Source of the DNA: Corylus avellana
Taxonomy: Eukaryota > Streptophyta > Magnoliopsida > Fagales > Betulaceae
Assembly: GCF_901000735.1 (NCBI RefSeq)
Contig: NC_081550.1
Span: forward strand, 14,364,393-14,428,392
Length of the DNA stretch: 64,000 bases
Direction of reading: 5' to 3'
Positions 1 to 11,121 of this stretch are shown here, one piece after another; the first letter of the stretch is position 1; each line of letters opens with the position of its first letter. A program made the position numbers and the translations under genes. A model generated the notes under the pieces. It saw only the letters and a list, made by a program, of their open reading frames with translations. It was not told where the DNA came from and did no database searches.

Positions 1-70
1 TACCCAAAACGAGCTCTCAAATTTTATCACACGTCACTACCTAATTTCGGGTATTTATAATACACTTTTA

Positions 71-232
71 GGAGTAATGATATAAAGAAGATAAGAGTCC
101 TTTCAAATATAATGTGACTTTTAAAATCACCAATAGATCGAATTTTAATAATGATCATCTCAAATTTAACGGTGATTTTAAAAGTCACATCACATTTTGA
201 AAGACTCTAGTCCTTATTATATCATTACTCGG
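71..232. repeat. Palindromic MITE-like inverted repeat
   Basis: The left arm (about 72-132) and right arm (about 170-230) are near-perfect reverse complements. The outer ends read GAGTAATGATATAA and TTATATCATTACTC, and the inner arms read GTGACTTTTAAAATCACC and GGTGATTTTAAAAGTCAC. A short AT-rich loop separates them. This is the shape of a short non-autonomous DNA transposon. No clear target duplication was found. A 20-base exact match to the left arm recurs at 35731-35750 and 37374-37393, so the family is dispersed. Confidence 0.6.
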
Positions 233-950
233 ATTAGAAGAATTTTTATGACTCAGTTTGTAAAAAAATTATATTACTTATTCAGCTGATTTTATTAATT
301 AAAAATTAATAAAATTATTTGGGAGAAAAAATAATAAAAAAATATATATAAATTTTATTTATGGGGTGGTATTTTCATTTTTGCACCTGCTTTTGGCATG
401 CGTGAAAAGTAGGATCACGTGCTTCCCACAATAGCCCACACAGCAAAAATACATTATCATTGGAGTTTCTTTATGAAAAAAAAATAGTATTTATTAATTA
501 ATTTGACTTGATTCTGTTATCTTACACTGATCAAGCAATGTCTTACCTATTATTGTGAATAAAGTAGCAGCAACCGGAGGCAATTTTGCATCACAAGCAA
601 CGAGGAAGTGTATAAAATATTATTATTCACGCATCCGGTTGAATTTAATCTTTTTGACACAATGATTGTGTATTTTAGGTGGAAAATATATATATTGGGG
701 TTTGATCCTATAGATTCAAATCCATTTGAGAAGGTGTGAGCTCTTGAAGATTTGAATAGGATAGATGTTGGTCATGTTTGCCTTGTCAGCAAGAGGTTTG
801 GAAGCTCATAGTTGATAAGTACTAAAAACAAATTATCCTCTTTAATTTAGATTTTTATGAGGATAAGCATGAAAAATATAGATATTTGTATGTATAGTGG
901 GTATTGCTTGAGCAATAAAACATCAAAAGAATGACATGAAACTATGAAAT
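233..950. other. AT-rich intergenic flank, no gene seen
   Basis: There is no open frame of useful length, no recognisable domain and no clear repeat here. The last five bases (946-950, GAAAT) are the left target-site duplication of the adjacent retrotransposon. Confidence 0.5.
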
Positions 951-1387
951 TGTAACAGTGCTCTTATGTATTAACACTGAAATGGCAACTAAGCAAAGGA
1001 AATAAATGAAAGAAGGGAATAATATGAATGAGAAAAGAAAAAGAAGTAGAGAACTTCATTGATCAAGAGCAACTTCGAGGGTTACTCAACCTTTTAAGCA
1101 TATTCGAGAATGTCAATCTCCATGTTCAATCAAGAACTACAATCAACCAAAAGCTCAATATTACAAGCGAAATGAGCTTACTTATAGCTCTTGTTCTAAC
1201 TAACAGATTCACAACTAACCCAACTACCGTACAACCATATAACCGAATTAACAGACTCTCAACTGGAATGCTAGCTACAAGCAACTGCTTGCTTACAATG
1301 CATACTTAGTCTATTATCCCTTCTAGTAACTCCACGTGGATGAACATGTAGCTGCCACTTCACATCTTGTACAGCCTGCCTGTTACA
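951..1387 (-). repeat. 3' LTR of the gypsy element
   Basis: Direct repeat of 5973-6409, 437 bp, with TGTAAC/GTTACA inverted ends. It holds an antisense (plus-strand) 93-codon open frame at 1028-1309 that is also open in the partner LTR. Confidence 0.95.
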
Positions 1388-1402
1388 TTACTCCCCTGTT
1401 TT
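1388..1402 (-). other. Polypurine tract
   Basis: The minus strand reads ACAGGGGAGTAA directly before the 3' LTR, the expected place and composition for the plus-strand primer of an LTR retrotransposon. Confidence 0.6.
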
Positions 1403-1871
1403 AAAACACCTTGCCCATAAGGTGTGGGTAGGCCTTCTTCGAAGACTGAAATTCCTCCCAAGTTTCATCCTCAACTGACAATCCTGGCCATCTTACCAAC
1501 AAATCAGTGACTGCACGATTCTCATGAGCTCGAGACCTCCTATCCAGAACAACCACTAGTTCAGGCTGAATAACTCCATTCACATTAACAGGTGGCAATT
1601 TTGGAATTGATGTATTACTTCTCCCTATCTTAGGCTTGAGTTGGGAGACATGGAATACTGGATGAATCTTGGCAGAATCTGGCAAATTGAGTTCATAAGC
1701 CACTTCCCCTACCTTCCTAACCACAATAAAGGGCTCATAGAAGCGAGGAGACAATTTTAAAGCTCTTCTAGCCAGTAAAGAGCCTTGTCTATAGGGTTGA
1801 AGCCTAAGATAAACTTGTTGGCCAATGGCTAAAGTTCTTTCACTCCTCCTCAAGTCAGCATATTTCTTCAT
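1401..1871 (-). pseudogene. Integrase C-terminus with chromodomain-like module
   Basis: Begins with the GPF/Y-type region (YEPFIVVRKVGEVAYELNLP, then HPVFHVSQLKP). It ends in a chromodomain-like stretch containing VLVRWPGL-type residues (LLVRWPGLSVEDETWE). This is the usual tail of plant chromoviruses, thought to guide insertion to heterochromatin. It is in a different frame from the core, consistent with one more indel near 1870. Confidence 0.85.
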
Positions 1872-2801
1872 TTGTTGCTAAGCTGCAAATTGTGTTGTAA
1901 AAGGGCTAAAACCTCCGCCCTAGATTTTAAGACTTCATCTACAACAGCCACCCTAGTAGTACCTGGCACATAAGATAACAATCTAGGTGGTAATCTGCCA
2001 TGCACTGCTTCAAAGGGAGACATTTTGATAGACCCCTGCCAAGTTGTATTGTACCAAAACTTTGCCCAAGGTAACCAATTTATCCACTGTTTAGGCCTAT
2101 CATGAGCAAAACATCTCAAATAATTCTCCAAAATCTTGTTCACAACTTTAGTCTGACCATTTGATTGTGGATGGTAGCTAGTGCTCATCTGCAGAGTCGT
2201 TCCTTGCAATCTAAACAATTCCATCCAAAAAGCACTTGTAAAAATGGGGTTTCTATCCGAAACTATGGAAGTAGGCATACCATGCAACTTGATGATGTAA
2301 GCAACAAAGAGTTGAGCCACCTTGGATGCAGTATAAGGATGAGCCAATGAGATAAAGTGAATGTATTTGGACAACCTATCCACTACCACCAGAATTACAG
2401 AATGTCCAGTAGAGATTGGCAACCCTTCCACAAAATCCATGGAGATATCAGACCAGATTTGAAGAGGAATTGGCAGAGGTTGAAGTAGCCCAGCAGGAGA
2501 AGTATTCTCATGCTTGGTCTGTTGGCAGATTTCACATTCTCTAATAAAAGTCTTCAAATATTTTTTCATACCCTTCCAAAAAAGCTCTCTTAGCTTTCTC
2601 CATTGTTCTTTCAAAACCAGAATGGCCAGCCATTGGATCACTATGCATAAAAGCCAAGACTTGATCCTTAATGATTTGACAGCTTCCCAAATACAATCTA
2701 TTCTTGTAAAATAACAATCCATCCCTAAATGCAAACTTGTTTGTATTCAACTTGTTTCTCTGCCACTTATCAATTAAGGACTTCAACCCCTCATCTTTCA
2801 A
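1868..2801 (-). pseudogene. Integrase zinc-binding and catalytic core (broken)
   Basis: The His pair (HSDPMAGHSG) and Cys pair (CEICQQ) of the HHCC finger sit in two overlapping frames (2801-2541 and 2734-1868), so an indel lies between them. The catalytic core keeps the first Asp (MDFVEGLP) and second Asp (VSDRNPIF). The block that normally carries the catalytic Glu reads SNGQTKVVNK: the codon is AAA (2147-2149), one G-to-A step from GAA. The loss should abolish strand transfer. Confidence 0.92.
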
Positions 2802-3193
2802 GTATTGCTCTTTAAGTTTCTCAACCCAATTAGCAGTTGGAATGGATATATAAGAGAAATAGCCACTTCATCTGCCCAACCCTCCCTTCGAGACAGAGCA
2901 TCAGCCACCCTGTTATCCACTCCCCTCTTAAAATCCACAGTAAAATCGTAACCAAGCAACTTGGTAATCCATTTCTGCTGAAAAGGAGTTCCCACCTTTT
3001 GCTCCAGTAAAAATTTCAGACTCTGTTGATCAGTTTTAACCACAAAACTCTGACCTAACAGATAAGGTCTCAATTTCTATATGGCAGTCACTAGTGCAAA
3101 CAATTCTTTCTCATATGTAGACATGAGAAGAGCTCTTCCTTTCAAAGCCTTGCTCATGTAAGCAATAGGCCTACAATTCTGCATCAAAACTAC
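2798..3193 (-). pseudogene. RNase H (broken)
   Basis: Continues from reverse transcriptase. The motif DQQSLKFLLEQ and the terminal VADALSRR block are typical of gypsy RNase H. An in-frame stop near 3075 splits the domain. Confidence 0.82.
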
Positions 3194-4062
3194 TCATATC
3201 CCCATTCCACTCGCATCACATTCAATAACAAAGTGCTGTGAGAAATTTGGCAAAGGTAAAATAGGAGCTTCAGTCACTGCAGTTTTGAGTTTCAGAAAAG
3301 CTTCCTTGGCCACTTCATCCCATGTGAAAGCATTCTTCTTCAACATAGCAATTAATGGAGCTGCAATGGATCCATACCCCTTAATGAATCTTCTATAGTT
3401 ACCTGTCAACCCCAAATAACCCATCAAGGATTTGATGTTGGTTGGAAATGGCCACTCAACCATTGCTTGAATCTTTCCTAGATCAGTTTTCACCCAATTT
3501 ACTGAAATAATATGCCTTAGATAATCCACCTCTTTACAGCCGAATCTACACTTAGATTTCTTAGCAAATAACTTGTTCTTCCTCAAAATTTCTAAAGTCA
3601 TTTGCAAATGTTGTCTGTGGCTACTGACATCTTTGCTGAATATCAAAATGTCATCAAAGAATACCAAGATGAACTTTCTAAGGTAAGGCTGAAAAATGTG
3701 GTTCATCAAACTTTGGAAGGTAGAAGGTGCATTAATTAAGCCAAATGGCATCACCAAGAACTCATAATGCCCTTCATGTATCCTAAAGACAGTCTTAGGA
3801 ATATCCTTCTCAACCACTCTAATCTGGTGATAACCAGAGATTAAATCCAATTTAGAAAAAATGGTAGCTCCCTACAGCTCATCCAACAGCTCATCTACAA
3901 CAGGAATTGGAAAACTATCTTTAATAGTTACCTTGTTGAGAGATCTATAATCCATACACATCCTCCATGTTCCATCTACCTTCCTTACTAGAATTACTAG
4001 AGCTGAAAATGGACTAGTGCTGTGTCGAATTACACCAGATTACAACAGCCCTTTAACAATCT
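3194..4062 (-). pseudogene. Reverse transcriptase (broken)
   Basis: The first part (about 3851-4062) still encodes the [10 protein letters not shown] block but contains stops. The open part (3850-3194) has MDLISGYHQIRV, the PFGL-NAPSTFQ block and the catalytic LVFFDDILIFS motif, with FFDD in place of YVDD. It ends in ECDASGMGI at the RNase H junction. It is back in the same frame as gag. Confidence 0.93.
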
Positions 4063-4542
4063 TTACAATTTCAGCTTTTTGAAAAAATGGATACCTATAA
4101 GGCCTAACTGACACAGGTTGCACCCCATCTTGCAGGTTAATGGCCTGATCATGCGACCTACTTGGTGGTAACTCAGTAGGTATACTTGAAAAACATCATC
4201 AAACTCCTTCAAAATATCATCTAACACTCTACAATTCTGACTTCCTTTCTGCTTAGAAGGATTGTTTAGCTGTTGTATGTCATAATTTCCTGCCTCAATC
4301 AGCTGTAATAACACACACTTATTCCCTCTTTTTAACCACTTGAATGAGTTTACATCTTCCACACTCCATTCAGGACTTTGCTGCAACCCTTTCAAACTAC
4401 ATCTCCTGGTTCCCCATTGAAACTCCATAGTTAGGTCAACAAAGTTCCAAAGAATTGGACCTAATATTCTCAACCACTGAATACCCAAGACTACATCACA
4501 ACCAGCCAGAGGTAAGATATACAAATTTACCTGAAAAAACAA
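4063..4542 (-). pseudogene. Protease C-terminus and linker to reverse transcriptase
   Basis: Carries the LPLAGCDVVLGIQWLR block typical of the end of the protease in this group, then a linker. It is shifted one frame relative to the gag/protease segment, which shows at least one indel. It ends shortly before the reverse transcriptase. Confidence 0.75.
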
Positions 4543-5203
4543 TTCCCTGCATCTTTAGAGCAATGTCTCCACATTTTCCTGGACTATGGACTTGTTGACC
4601 ATTTGCTACCCTCACCTTAATAGCATCTTTGTGAGTACTTGACATACCTAACACCTTAGCCTGATGCTCATCCACAAAATTAAGAGTACTACCCGAATCA
4701 ATTAAAATAATCACCTGCTGACCTCTTAGAGTGCCTACCAATAGAGTTCCTACCAATCTCATAGTTTTTGGGTTAGGGGTTTCTATGATGGCATTTAGAG
4801 ATATTTCAGGCTCTTCATTGACAAAAAATTTCCCTGGATTCTCCTCTTCCCTGTCCATACTAACAACTTCATTAACTCCTAACCGCTCTTCAACCCTTTC
4901 AATTAAAAACAGCGAACACACATGCCCTCTACTCCACTTAGCATCACATGAGTAACACAACCCTTTTTTCCTCCTCTCATCCATTTGAGCAAGAGAAATC
5001 TTCTGCATAGGTACTAATGCTTTAGAATTATCATTAACAAATCCTTTTGGCTGAGTATTCCCTTTAAAACCCCATTGAACTTGTCTAGGAAAGTTAACAA
5101 ACTGTTTATTGAAGCCAGCATTGAAACCAGAATTACCATCATTTCCCCCTCCTTGGTACCTATAAGAACTCCAACTAGCTTTTCCATACTTGTTGGTAAG
5201 CAT
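4496..5203 (-). pseudogene. gag zinc knuckle and aspartic protease
   Basis: Same frame as gag. A CCHC-like finger reads CYSCDAKWSRGHVC (Cx2Cx7HxC spacing, the variant common in plant gypsy elements). About 85 residues further on, IILIDSGSTLNF carries the retropepsin DSG active site at 4691-4699. The frame is lost near 4500-4540, and the protease C-terminus continues in another frame. Confidence 0.88.
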
Positions 5204-5293
5204 AATACATTCCTCCTACATTCTTGCTAAGGCATATGCATCATTTAATGTTTTAGGATTAAACATTCTCATTGGCAGCCTAATATCATCACG

Positions 5294-5905
5294 TTATCCC
5301 CTAAAAAACATACTCAACTTATGAGAATCAATCAACCTTAAGACTCTATTTACTATCACTTCAAATTGAGTCTTATACTCTTCCAATGATCCAGTTTGTT
5401 TTAGTTTAGACAAGGTCTTCATAGGTTCATCATATGAACCCTTACCAAATCTAACTTGAACATAAACTAAAAACTCAGTCCAACTAGACAAATTATTGGT
5501 ATTTTTCAAAGCTTGGAACCAAGACAGGGCTTTACCTTCCATGTAGAATCCAGAAATTTTCAATTTTTGCCCTTCTGGAACTTCATAGAAGTCAAAAAAT
5601 TGCTTAACCCTATAACACCACGCATCAGGATCATCACCATTGAAAGTTGGAAATTCCAACCTTAGAGCTTTGGTGTGAACCCCCTCAATACTTGTTGATG
5701 CTCTTCCAAAATTTCCTTCCCACTGATGAGGAGCATCATAGCCCGGCACAGTCCTCTCCTCACCTTCATGGATAGGACCCTTATCCTTGGCAGCCATGGT
5801 AGAAAACATCTGCATCAAAGGCTCCAATTTGGCTTCTAAGAGATCCATTCTTGGATCTTTGGGGTGCTCAGTTTGTGCTTTTTCAGCCATGGATCTAGTT
5901 CTCAT
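5294..5905 (-). pseudogene. gag, N-terminal part
   Basis: The likely start is the ATG at 5905 (MRTRSMAEK), because codons upstream run back into the primer site. The frame holds a Retrotrans_gag-type region with LEFPTFNGDDPDAW and ALSWFQAL. It ends at a TAA at 5294-5296. The same frame continues as gag/protease after a second in-frame stop just before 5203, so these are nonsense mutations of one longer frame and not a natural gene end. Confidence 0.85.
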
Positions 5906-5958
5906 GAAGATTACAAAAAGAAAAGAAAAAAAATATTCAAGAAATAGATGAATCGAGG

Positions 5959-5970
5959 GCTTTGATACCA
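5959..5970 (-). other. Primer binding site (tRNA-Met type)
   Basis: On the minus strand, two bases after the 5' LTR, the sequence reads TGGTATCAAAGC. This differs by one base from the usual plant initiator-Met primer site TGGTATCAGAGC. It fixes the orientation of the element. Confidence 0.85.
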
Positions 5971-5972
5971 CT

Positions 5973-6409
5973 TGTAACAATACTCTTATGTATTAACACT
6001 GAAATGGCAACTAAGCAAAGGAAAGAAATGAAAGAATTGAATAATAGGAATGAGAAAAGACGAAGAAGTAGAGAACTTTATTGATCAAGAGCAACTTCGC
6101 GGGTTACTCAACCTCCTAAGCATATTTGAGAATGCCAATCTCCGTGTTCAATCAAGAACTACAATCAACCAAAAGCTTAGCATTACAAGTGAAATGTGCT
6201 TACTTATAGCTCCTGTTTTAACTAATAGATTCACAACTAACCCAACTACCTTACAACCATATAACCGAATTAATAGACTCTCAACTGGAATGTTAGCTAC
6301 AAGCAGCTGCTTCCTTACAATGCATACTTAGTCTATTATCCCTTCTAGTAACTCCACATGGATGAACATGTAGCTGCCACTTCACATCTTGTACAACCTG
6401 CCTATTACA
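5973..6409 (-). repeat. 5' LTR of the gypsy element
   Basis: Same length as its partner with about 7 % substitutions and no gaps. On the minus strand it lies upstream of gag and should carry the element promoter; I see no unambiguous TATA box. The plus-strand 93-codon frame lies at 6050-6331. Confidence 0.95.
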
Positions 6410-6414
6410 GAAAT

Positions 6415-6734
6415 GAACCGATTCAAAAGGAATTTATATTGTGTTTGGTTCGAGTAAGCTAATATTTCTTTGAGCATTCACATTTTTAAGAATGTGATGT
6501 TTGAGAATTTGAATCTATGAGAATGTGATTAAACTCGCATTTAAGAATGATTATGAATCTAATAGGATTTTTAAAAATATGAGATTCTCTTATTTGGTTT
6601 TTTCTTACGTATCATGTAGGAATCATTTATGCTACTCAAAATATCCTTATGTTTTTCTATTTTTTCATTTCCTATAAATTGTATATCGTATTTGATTTTT
6701 TTTTTCTTCATTAATAAGATAAAACGTTTAGCCT
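6415..6734. other. Unclassified AT-rich stretch
   Basis: Holds repeated TTGGTT and AATGTGAT-type words reminiscent of a decayed MITE, but I cannot show clear terminal inverted repeats. No gene seen. Confidence 0.3.
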
Positions 6735-8120
6735 CGAGTCCGAACATTCGCCCAAAAGCACTTCGGGGGAATTCCATTTTGGCCAGTCATTTAATAGCCC
6801 ATGTTTTCATGTTCTAGGTTCGCTTTAGTTTGGACTTACGACTAATATTAAGTTTTTCACAGATTTGGAGAGCCCAAACCCTTTGGAGGAGTTTTCGGAG
6901 GACTTATACGACCCGGGTGAGTATGAACTCACATGATACTAGCCATTTTCTTTTTTCGCATTGCATGACTATTTTGTGTACAAAACCTGCATTTTATCAC
7001 TCTCATGAAATACATTTTGTTATATTATGAACTCTACCATTTATGAAAATGTGTTACTTAACAAGATAATGAGACGATGAGACTTGTAATAGCATGCATG
7101 TAAAATACGGACAAGACTATTGCATCGTATGACATGGTACATAGGTACGTGCGGAATAACGGCCGTGAACTTACTATACATGTTAACTCTATGGTCAAAT
7201 GTGTGTGTGGATGCGATATATGGGTCTTGGATCCAATAGTTATTTCGTAACTAACGTAACCTTAACGGACAAATCACTACAAGACGTACATTATTAGTAG
7301 TGTGGGCCACCCGAGGTCGGACTCAATCGGGCTGCTAGTGTTATGGATGTTAGCGTACAATGCTTGGGGCACCGGCATTGTATTATAGGTCCATCGGGAC
7401 AGCGCCATCCCTGCTGAGAATGTGTAATATCTCGGGTAGACTATACAGTTGAACTATTATTGATTCACGTGATTATAGCATGTACTATATATAAATATAT
7501 ATATTGCATTCATGGATAACTATCATACTTAAAATGTACATACTTTACCAAATGAAGTTCATCACTAAATGGCATAAATACTATGTATATATTTACTCAC
7601 TAAGTCTTTAGACTTACCCCTTTATTTTTCTCCCTCCATTATGTATAATTGTGCGGTCTAGCTAACATAAAGGAGGATGACTACGGACAACCAGTTGGTG
7701 GTGGCCCAAGATCTGATCCAGGTCATTTTTAAGGACATAGACCCGGTTTTGCTCAAGTCCATGTGAGACGATGGAGGAACCATACGGGCGGAGATGATTG
7801 AGATTGTCATCATGCTAGCATTACTTAAACTTAGGCGTTGATTTTGTTATCTTATTTTCAGACAATTATCTTATGATCTGTAATCTATTTTGACGATTGG
7901 TCTTTGACTAGTACAAATTGAGCATCTATTTATGCTATGACGTTTTATCGTTACTTTTGTTGTTATGATTGTGGCATTTAGTAATTGCTTTTTTATTCCT
8001 GTGGTTGAAAGTCTTCCGCTATATTTTCTCTCTTAGGAGAGTACACAATCCTTGAGTCTTGTTATGTAAGGGACAAGGCGGAGGCAATTACCAGTTAATT
8101 GATTTCCATGTAGTGTTACA
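6735..8120 (+). repeat. Solo-LTR-like copy 1 of a repeat family (LTR-X)
   Basis: Shares long collinear stretches with 12480-13560: GGGTGAGTA followed by a conserved run, GCATGCATGTAAAA, a GACATGGTACA block, ACATTATTAGTAG, GTCGGACTC, GGCACCG and TTTACTCACTAAGTC. The right end GTGTTACA at 8113-8120 looks like an LTR terminus. The 5' part is missing, cut near 6735. No coding domains flank it, so a solo or truncated LTR is the simplest reading. Assignment to Ty3/gypsy is inference only. Confidence 0.6.
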
Positions 8121-9154
8121 AAAAAATGTTTTAAGTTGTATGATACAATGTGGGAAAATACATCTCTCTTTTTGTTTTTTTTTTTAGTGTAGTAACGTAC
8201 TTAGACTGTGGATTTTGTAAATATCACTTTAGTAACGTACTCCACCAGTGAAAGATGAATATCCTTGAGACTCAACAACTAAGGCACATGGAACAATGCA
8301 AATTAGATCATGTTTTGATGCATGAAAGGTATCAAATAATTTATATTTTGTTGTACAATTTTTCTAACATTACTAACACAACCTTGCTAGTTGTTCTCAT
8401 ATATATTGTTTTTAGAAACACAGTAGCTCTTGAGTGTGTGCAATCGTTCACACGCAATACCATGTTTTGAAATCCTAACAACCACTACGCCACACACTAC
8501 ACACAACCTCAAAGTACGTGTGTGGTAGTAGCGCTGCACATGCAACAGTTGTAGTGTCGTGCACAAAGACAGTAGCTTCCCCGTTCAATAGTAATGTCAT
8601 GTAATATTACTATGTAGGCAGTGCTCCTATCACACGCAACAGTAGGGTCATGCACAATAGTGAGGCATAAGGTAATGTTGCAGTGGCAGCACCACAAGAA
8701 CGAGGTGGTGTGCTTTCAAGACACAGTAGAAATCCCCATTATAGAGGTTATAACAGTGCAGCACGAGCTAGGTGTGATATTTTCATAGATTTGAGACACC
8801 ACACCTAGTGGCTTCATACTGCCATGGTTGAGCAACAAATCTACACCATGGTGTGGTGATGGAGCAATGGCACTGTGGTGAATGTTTGATCTGTGACGGC
8901 AAATATAACGTAGACAAGGGGTGTGCTCCACTGTGGTTTTCTATGCCATCTTGGCAACTAGCAACAGTGGAGTCGTGTGTAGGTTGAAAGGGCGATGACG
9001 ACGGCTCAAAAGGAAAAATAAATTTAAGGGATTTTTTGGACTTTGAGTAAGGTTTTTAGCCTATTTAACTAGGTTTGGGAAAGAAAAAATGTCTTAAAAA
9101 ATTGTGCTTACCTATTTGGGCTAGCTCAATTCAATCAACAAATGAATGTTTGTG
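8121..9154. other. Unclassified stretch, no gene seen
   Basis: Rich in GTGTGG, CACACAC and AGTAG words in both orientations around 8490-8960, which gives many short spurious open frames. I find no domain, LTR or terminal inverted repeat that I can support. Confidence 0.3.
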
Positions 9155-10063
9155 TAACACACCCAAAATTAATCAATTTGTTTGATCAACTTAGATTGTT
9201 AGTAGTAATGCCCCCATGCCAATTAATTGATAATTAGTTGGATGTATTACTTTGAACACTAACTTATCAGAGTATATTATATAGCAAAAAATAAAATAAA
9301 AAAATTATCTTAGTATATTAAGGCATTAAATATAATATGCCAACATTGGAAACCCTATAAACTTGCCAAAATGACTCCTATCCTCAAACTACAAGGAATG
9401 CCAATGTCAAGGTCTAACTCCTCAAATAACAACCTAACCAAATCCTTCAAGGCCTTCAGGAACGAAGGCTTTGTCCTTTTTGGTTCTGACGAATAAAGGT
9501 AGCTCAATTTTAAAAGAAAATATGTTTTACAAGTGGAAACAAATCAAAGTGTAAGTTCACGACTTAGTGAATTAATACATTCGAAACATGTTGTCATGCA
9601 GTGAATTCATACTGTTTATAAAACGTTTGGTAAAACCACATGCAATATTACACAACAGTGCTCTTATCAACTGACAAAGCAAAAAATCATGTTGATGAAA
9701 TGTATTTATAGTATATGATATTTCATGTGAGCAAGTACAGATAGTCATACTCTATATGGTCTATTCGAGCCTTTAATCCTTTCATGATAGGGTTTGCGTT
9801 TTTCAAATAACTTTTGGTACAGAGTCAGTGCTCCAGTGAAGCATAATAGTAAGTCATTGTTAATGGACTAACACAGTCCAACCCCGGGTGATTCACACCA
9901 TTAACAATGCTACAAGGCATGACCACCACATGTAAATGGTTGCACCAGTCACTAATAACCATTCGATCCAATGCCAATAACATAAAAGTAAACTGTGGAT
10001 CATAGGGTCATCCTCATATAGTGGTAAGCCCATAGCTGCCATCCATACACAGCACACCATGTC

Positions 10064-10124
10064 TAGTATCAAAGCCAGAATTTTGGTTTAGGGGGGGTCA
10101 AAATAAAAAATAAAAATGTGTAAT

Positions 10125-10165
<41 letters not shown>

Positions 10166-11121
10166 GAAATAAATAAACAATTCAACAAAATAAATAATTC
10201 GGATTTGGTCTTTATCACTAATATGGTAATGAAGGGAACTCAATTGAATCATTATTAATCTCCATAGTAACTACAATTATATATTTCATACAATTTAAAT
10301 ATATAACAATATATATATACACACTTAATTTAAAAGAGCATTCTAAATATAAAAATCTTAATCAACATAAAAATTAGATTACATACCAAAAACTTTTTAA
10401 GAAAGAAAAATTTACAAAAGACAGAGACCTCTAAAGAAATAATGACATTTAGACAAATTGAAAATAGCCCAATAGTACTTACTATTTCGCAAACTAGAGT
10501 GAAGGGTATAAATTACCACAAATCAAAGGTAGGTTTGAGGTAGCTGCTAAGGATCTAAAAATTGTCACAATTCAGTGCTAGGTTTAAAGTTGGTGCTGTT
10601 AACTTAAAAAAAAAAACAAAAAAACAAAACAAGACAAAAATTGTTGTTGTTTGTTTAATATAAACTCTTGCATATCATTTCGTCTCACACTTAAAAGGCT
10701 TTCAGAGTTTTTGTCAAAATTACCTCTCAACAAACAGTGTCGTGTTAAGCTTAAAGAGCGTTTCATAACATTAGTGAAACATCACGTTTTGTATTAGTTA
10801 AATAAAAGTGTTAATAACCAAAAAATAAGCTAAATGATGCATTTTACAAAAATTAGAAGACTTGTATCATCGCTTTCCACCTTTGTCTTCTTCAACCTTT
10901 GTTTAGAGTTTACGAAAATGCCTGAAATAATGATAAAGAAAATTATGTCAATGTGAGTCGTGAATCTCGACCCTATTGAAAATATTTGCTTCCTAATAAG
11001 TGAATGAGGGTGAACAACATGTGAATCTAGATAAATTTTACAATGGGTAAGGAGAATTTCTGAGAGTTGTGGGGGGGGGGGGGGCATTTGACCCCTCTTA
11101 ACCCCCTTCCCTCTACCCTTG
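10064..11121. mobile_element. About 1.06 kb insertion inside the reverse LTR-X copy
   Basis: Bounded by ACCATGTC at 10056-10063 and again at 11122-11129 (8 of 8 bases). LTR-X homology resumes on both sides, so this is an insertion with target duplication. The 8-9 bp size suits hAT or Mutator-like elements. The ends carry G-rich and C-rich runs (GGGGGGG near 10091; 14 G at 11071-11084). No transposase frame is visible. Confidence 0.5.
10128..10163. repeat. (TA)n microsatellite
   Basis: An uninterrupted alternating TA run of about 36 bases inside the insertion. Confidence 0.95.

Larger units (their letters stand above)
951..6409 (-). mobile_element. Full-length, decayed Ty3/gypsy (chromovirus-type) LTR retrotransposon
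   Basis: Two 437-bp LTRs (951-1387 and 5973-6409) begin TGTAAC and end GTTACA. They are flanked by the perfect 5-bp duplication GAAAT (946-950 and 6410-6414). On the minus strand the order is 5' LTR, tRNA-Met-type primer site, gag with a zinc knuckle, protease, reverse transcriptase, RNase H, integrase with a chromodomain-like tail, polypurine tract and 3' LTR. Pol order RT-RH-IN is Ty3/gypsy (Metaviridae). By hand I count about 31 differences in 437 LTR positions and no indels, so the copy is old. Several in-frame stops and frame changes break the coding region, and a key integrase residue is changed. It is very unlikely to be autonomous. Confidence 0.95.
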
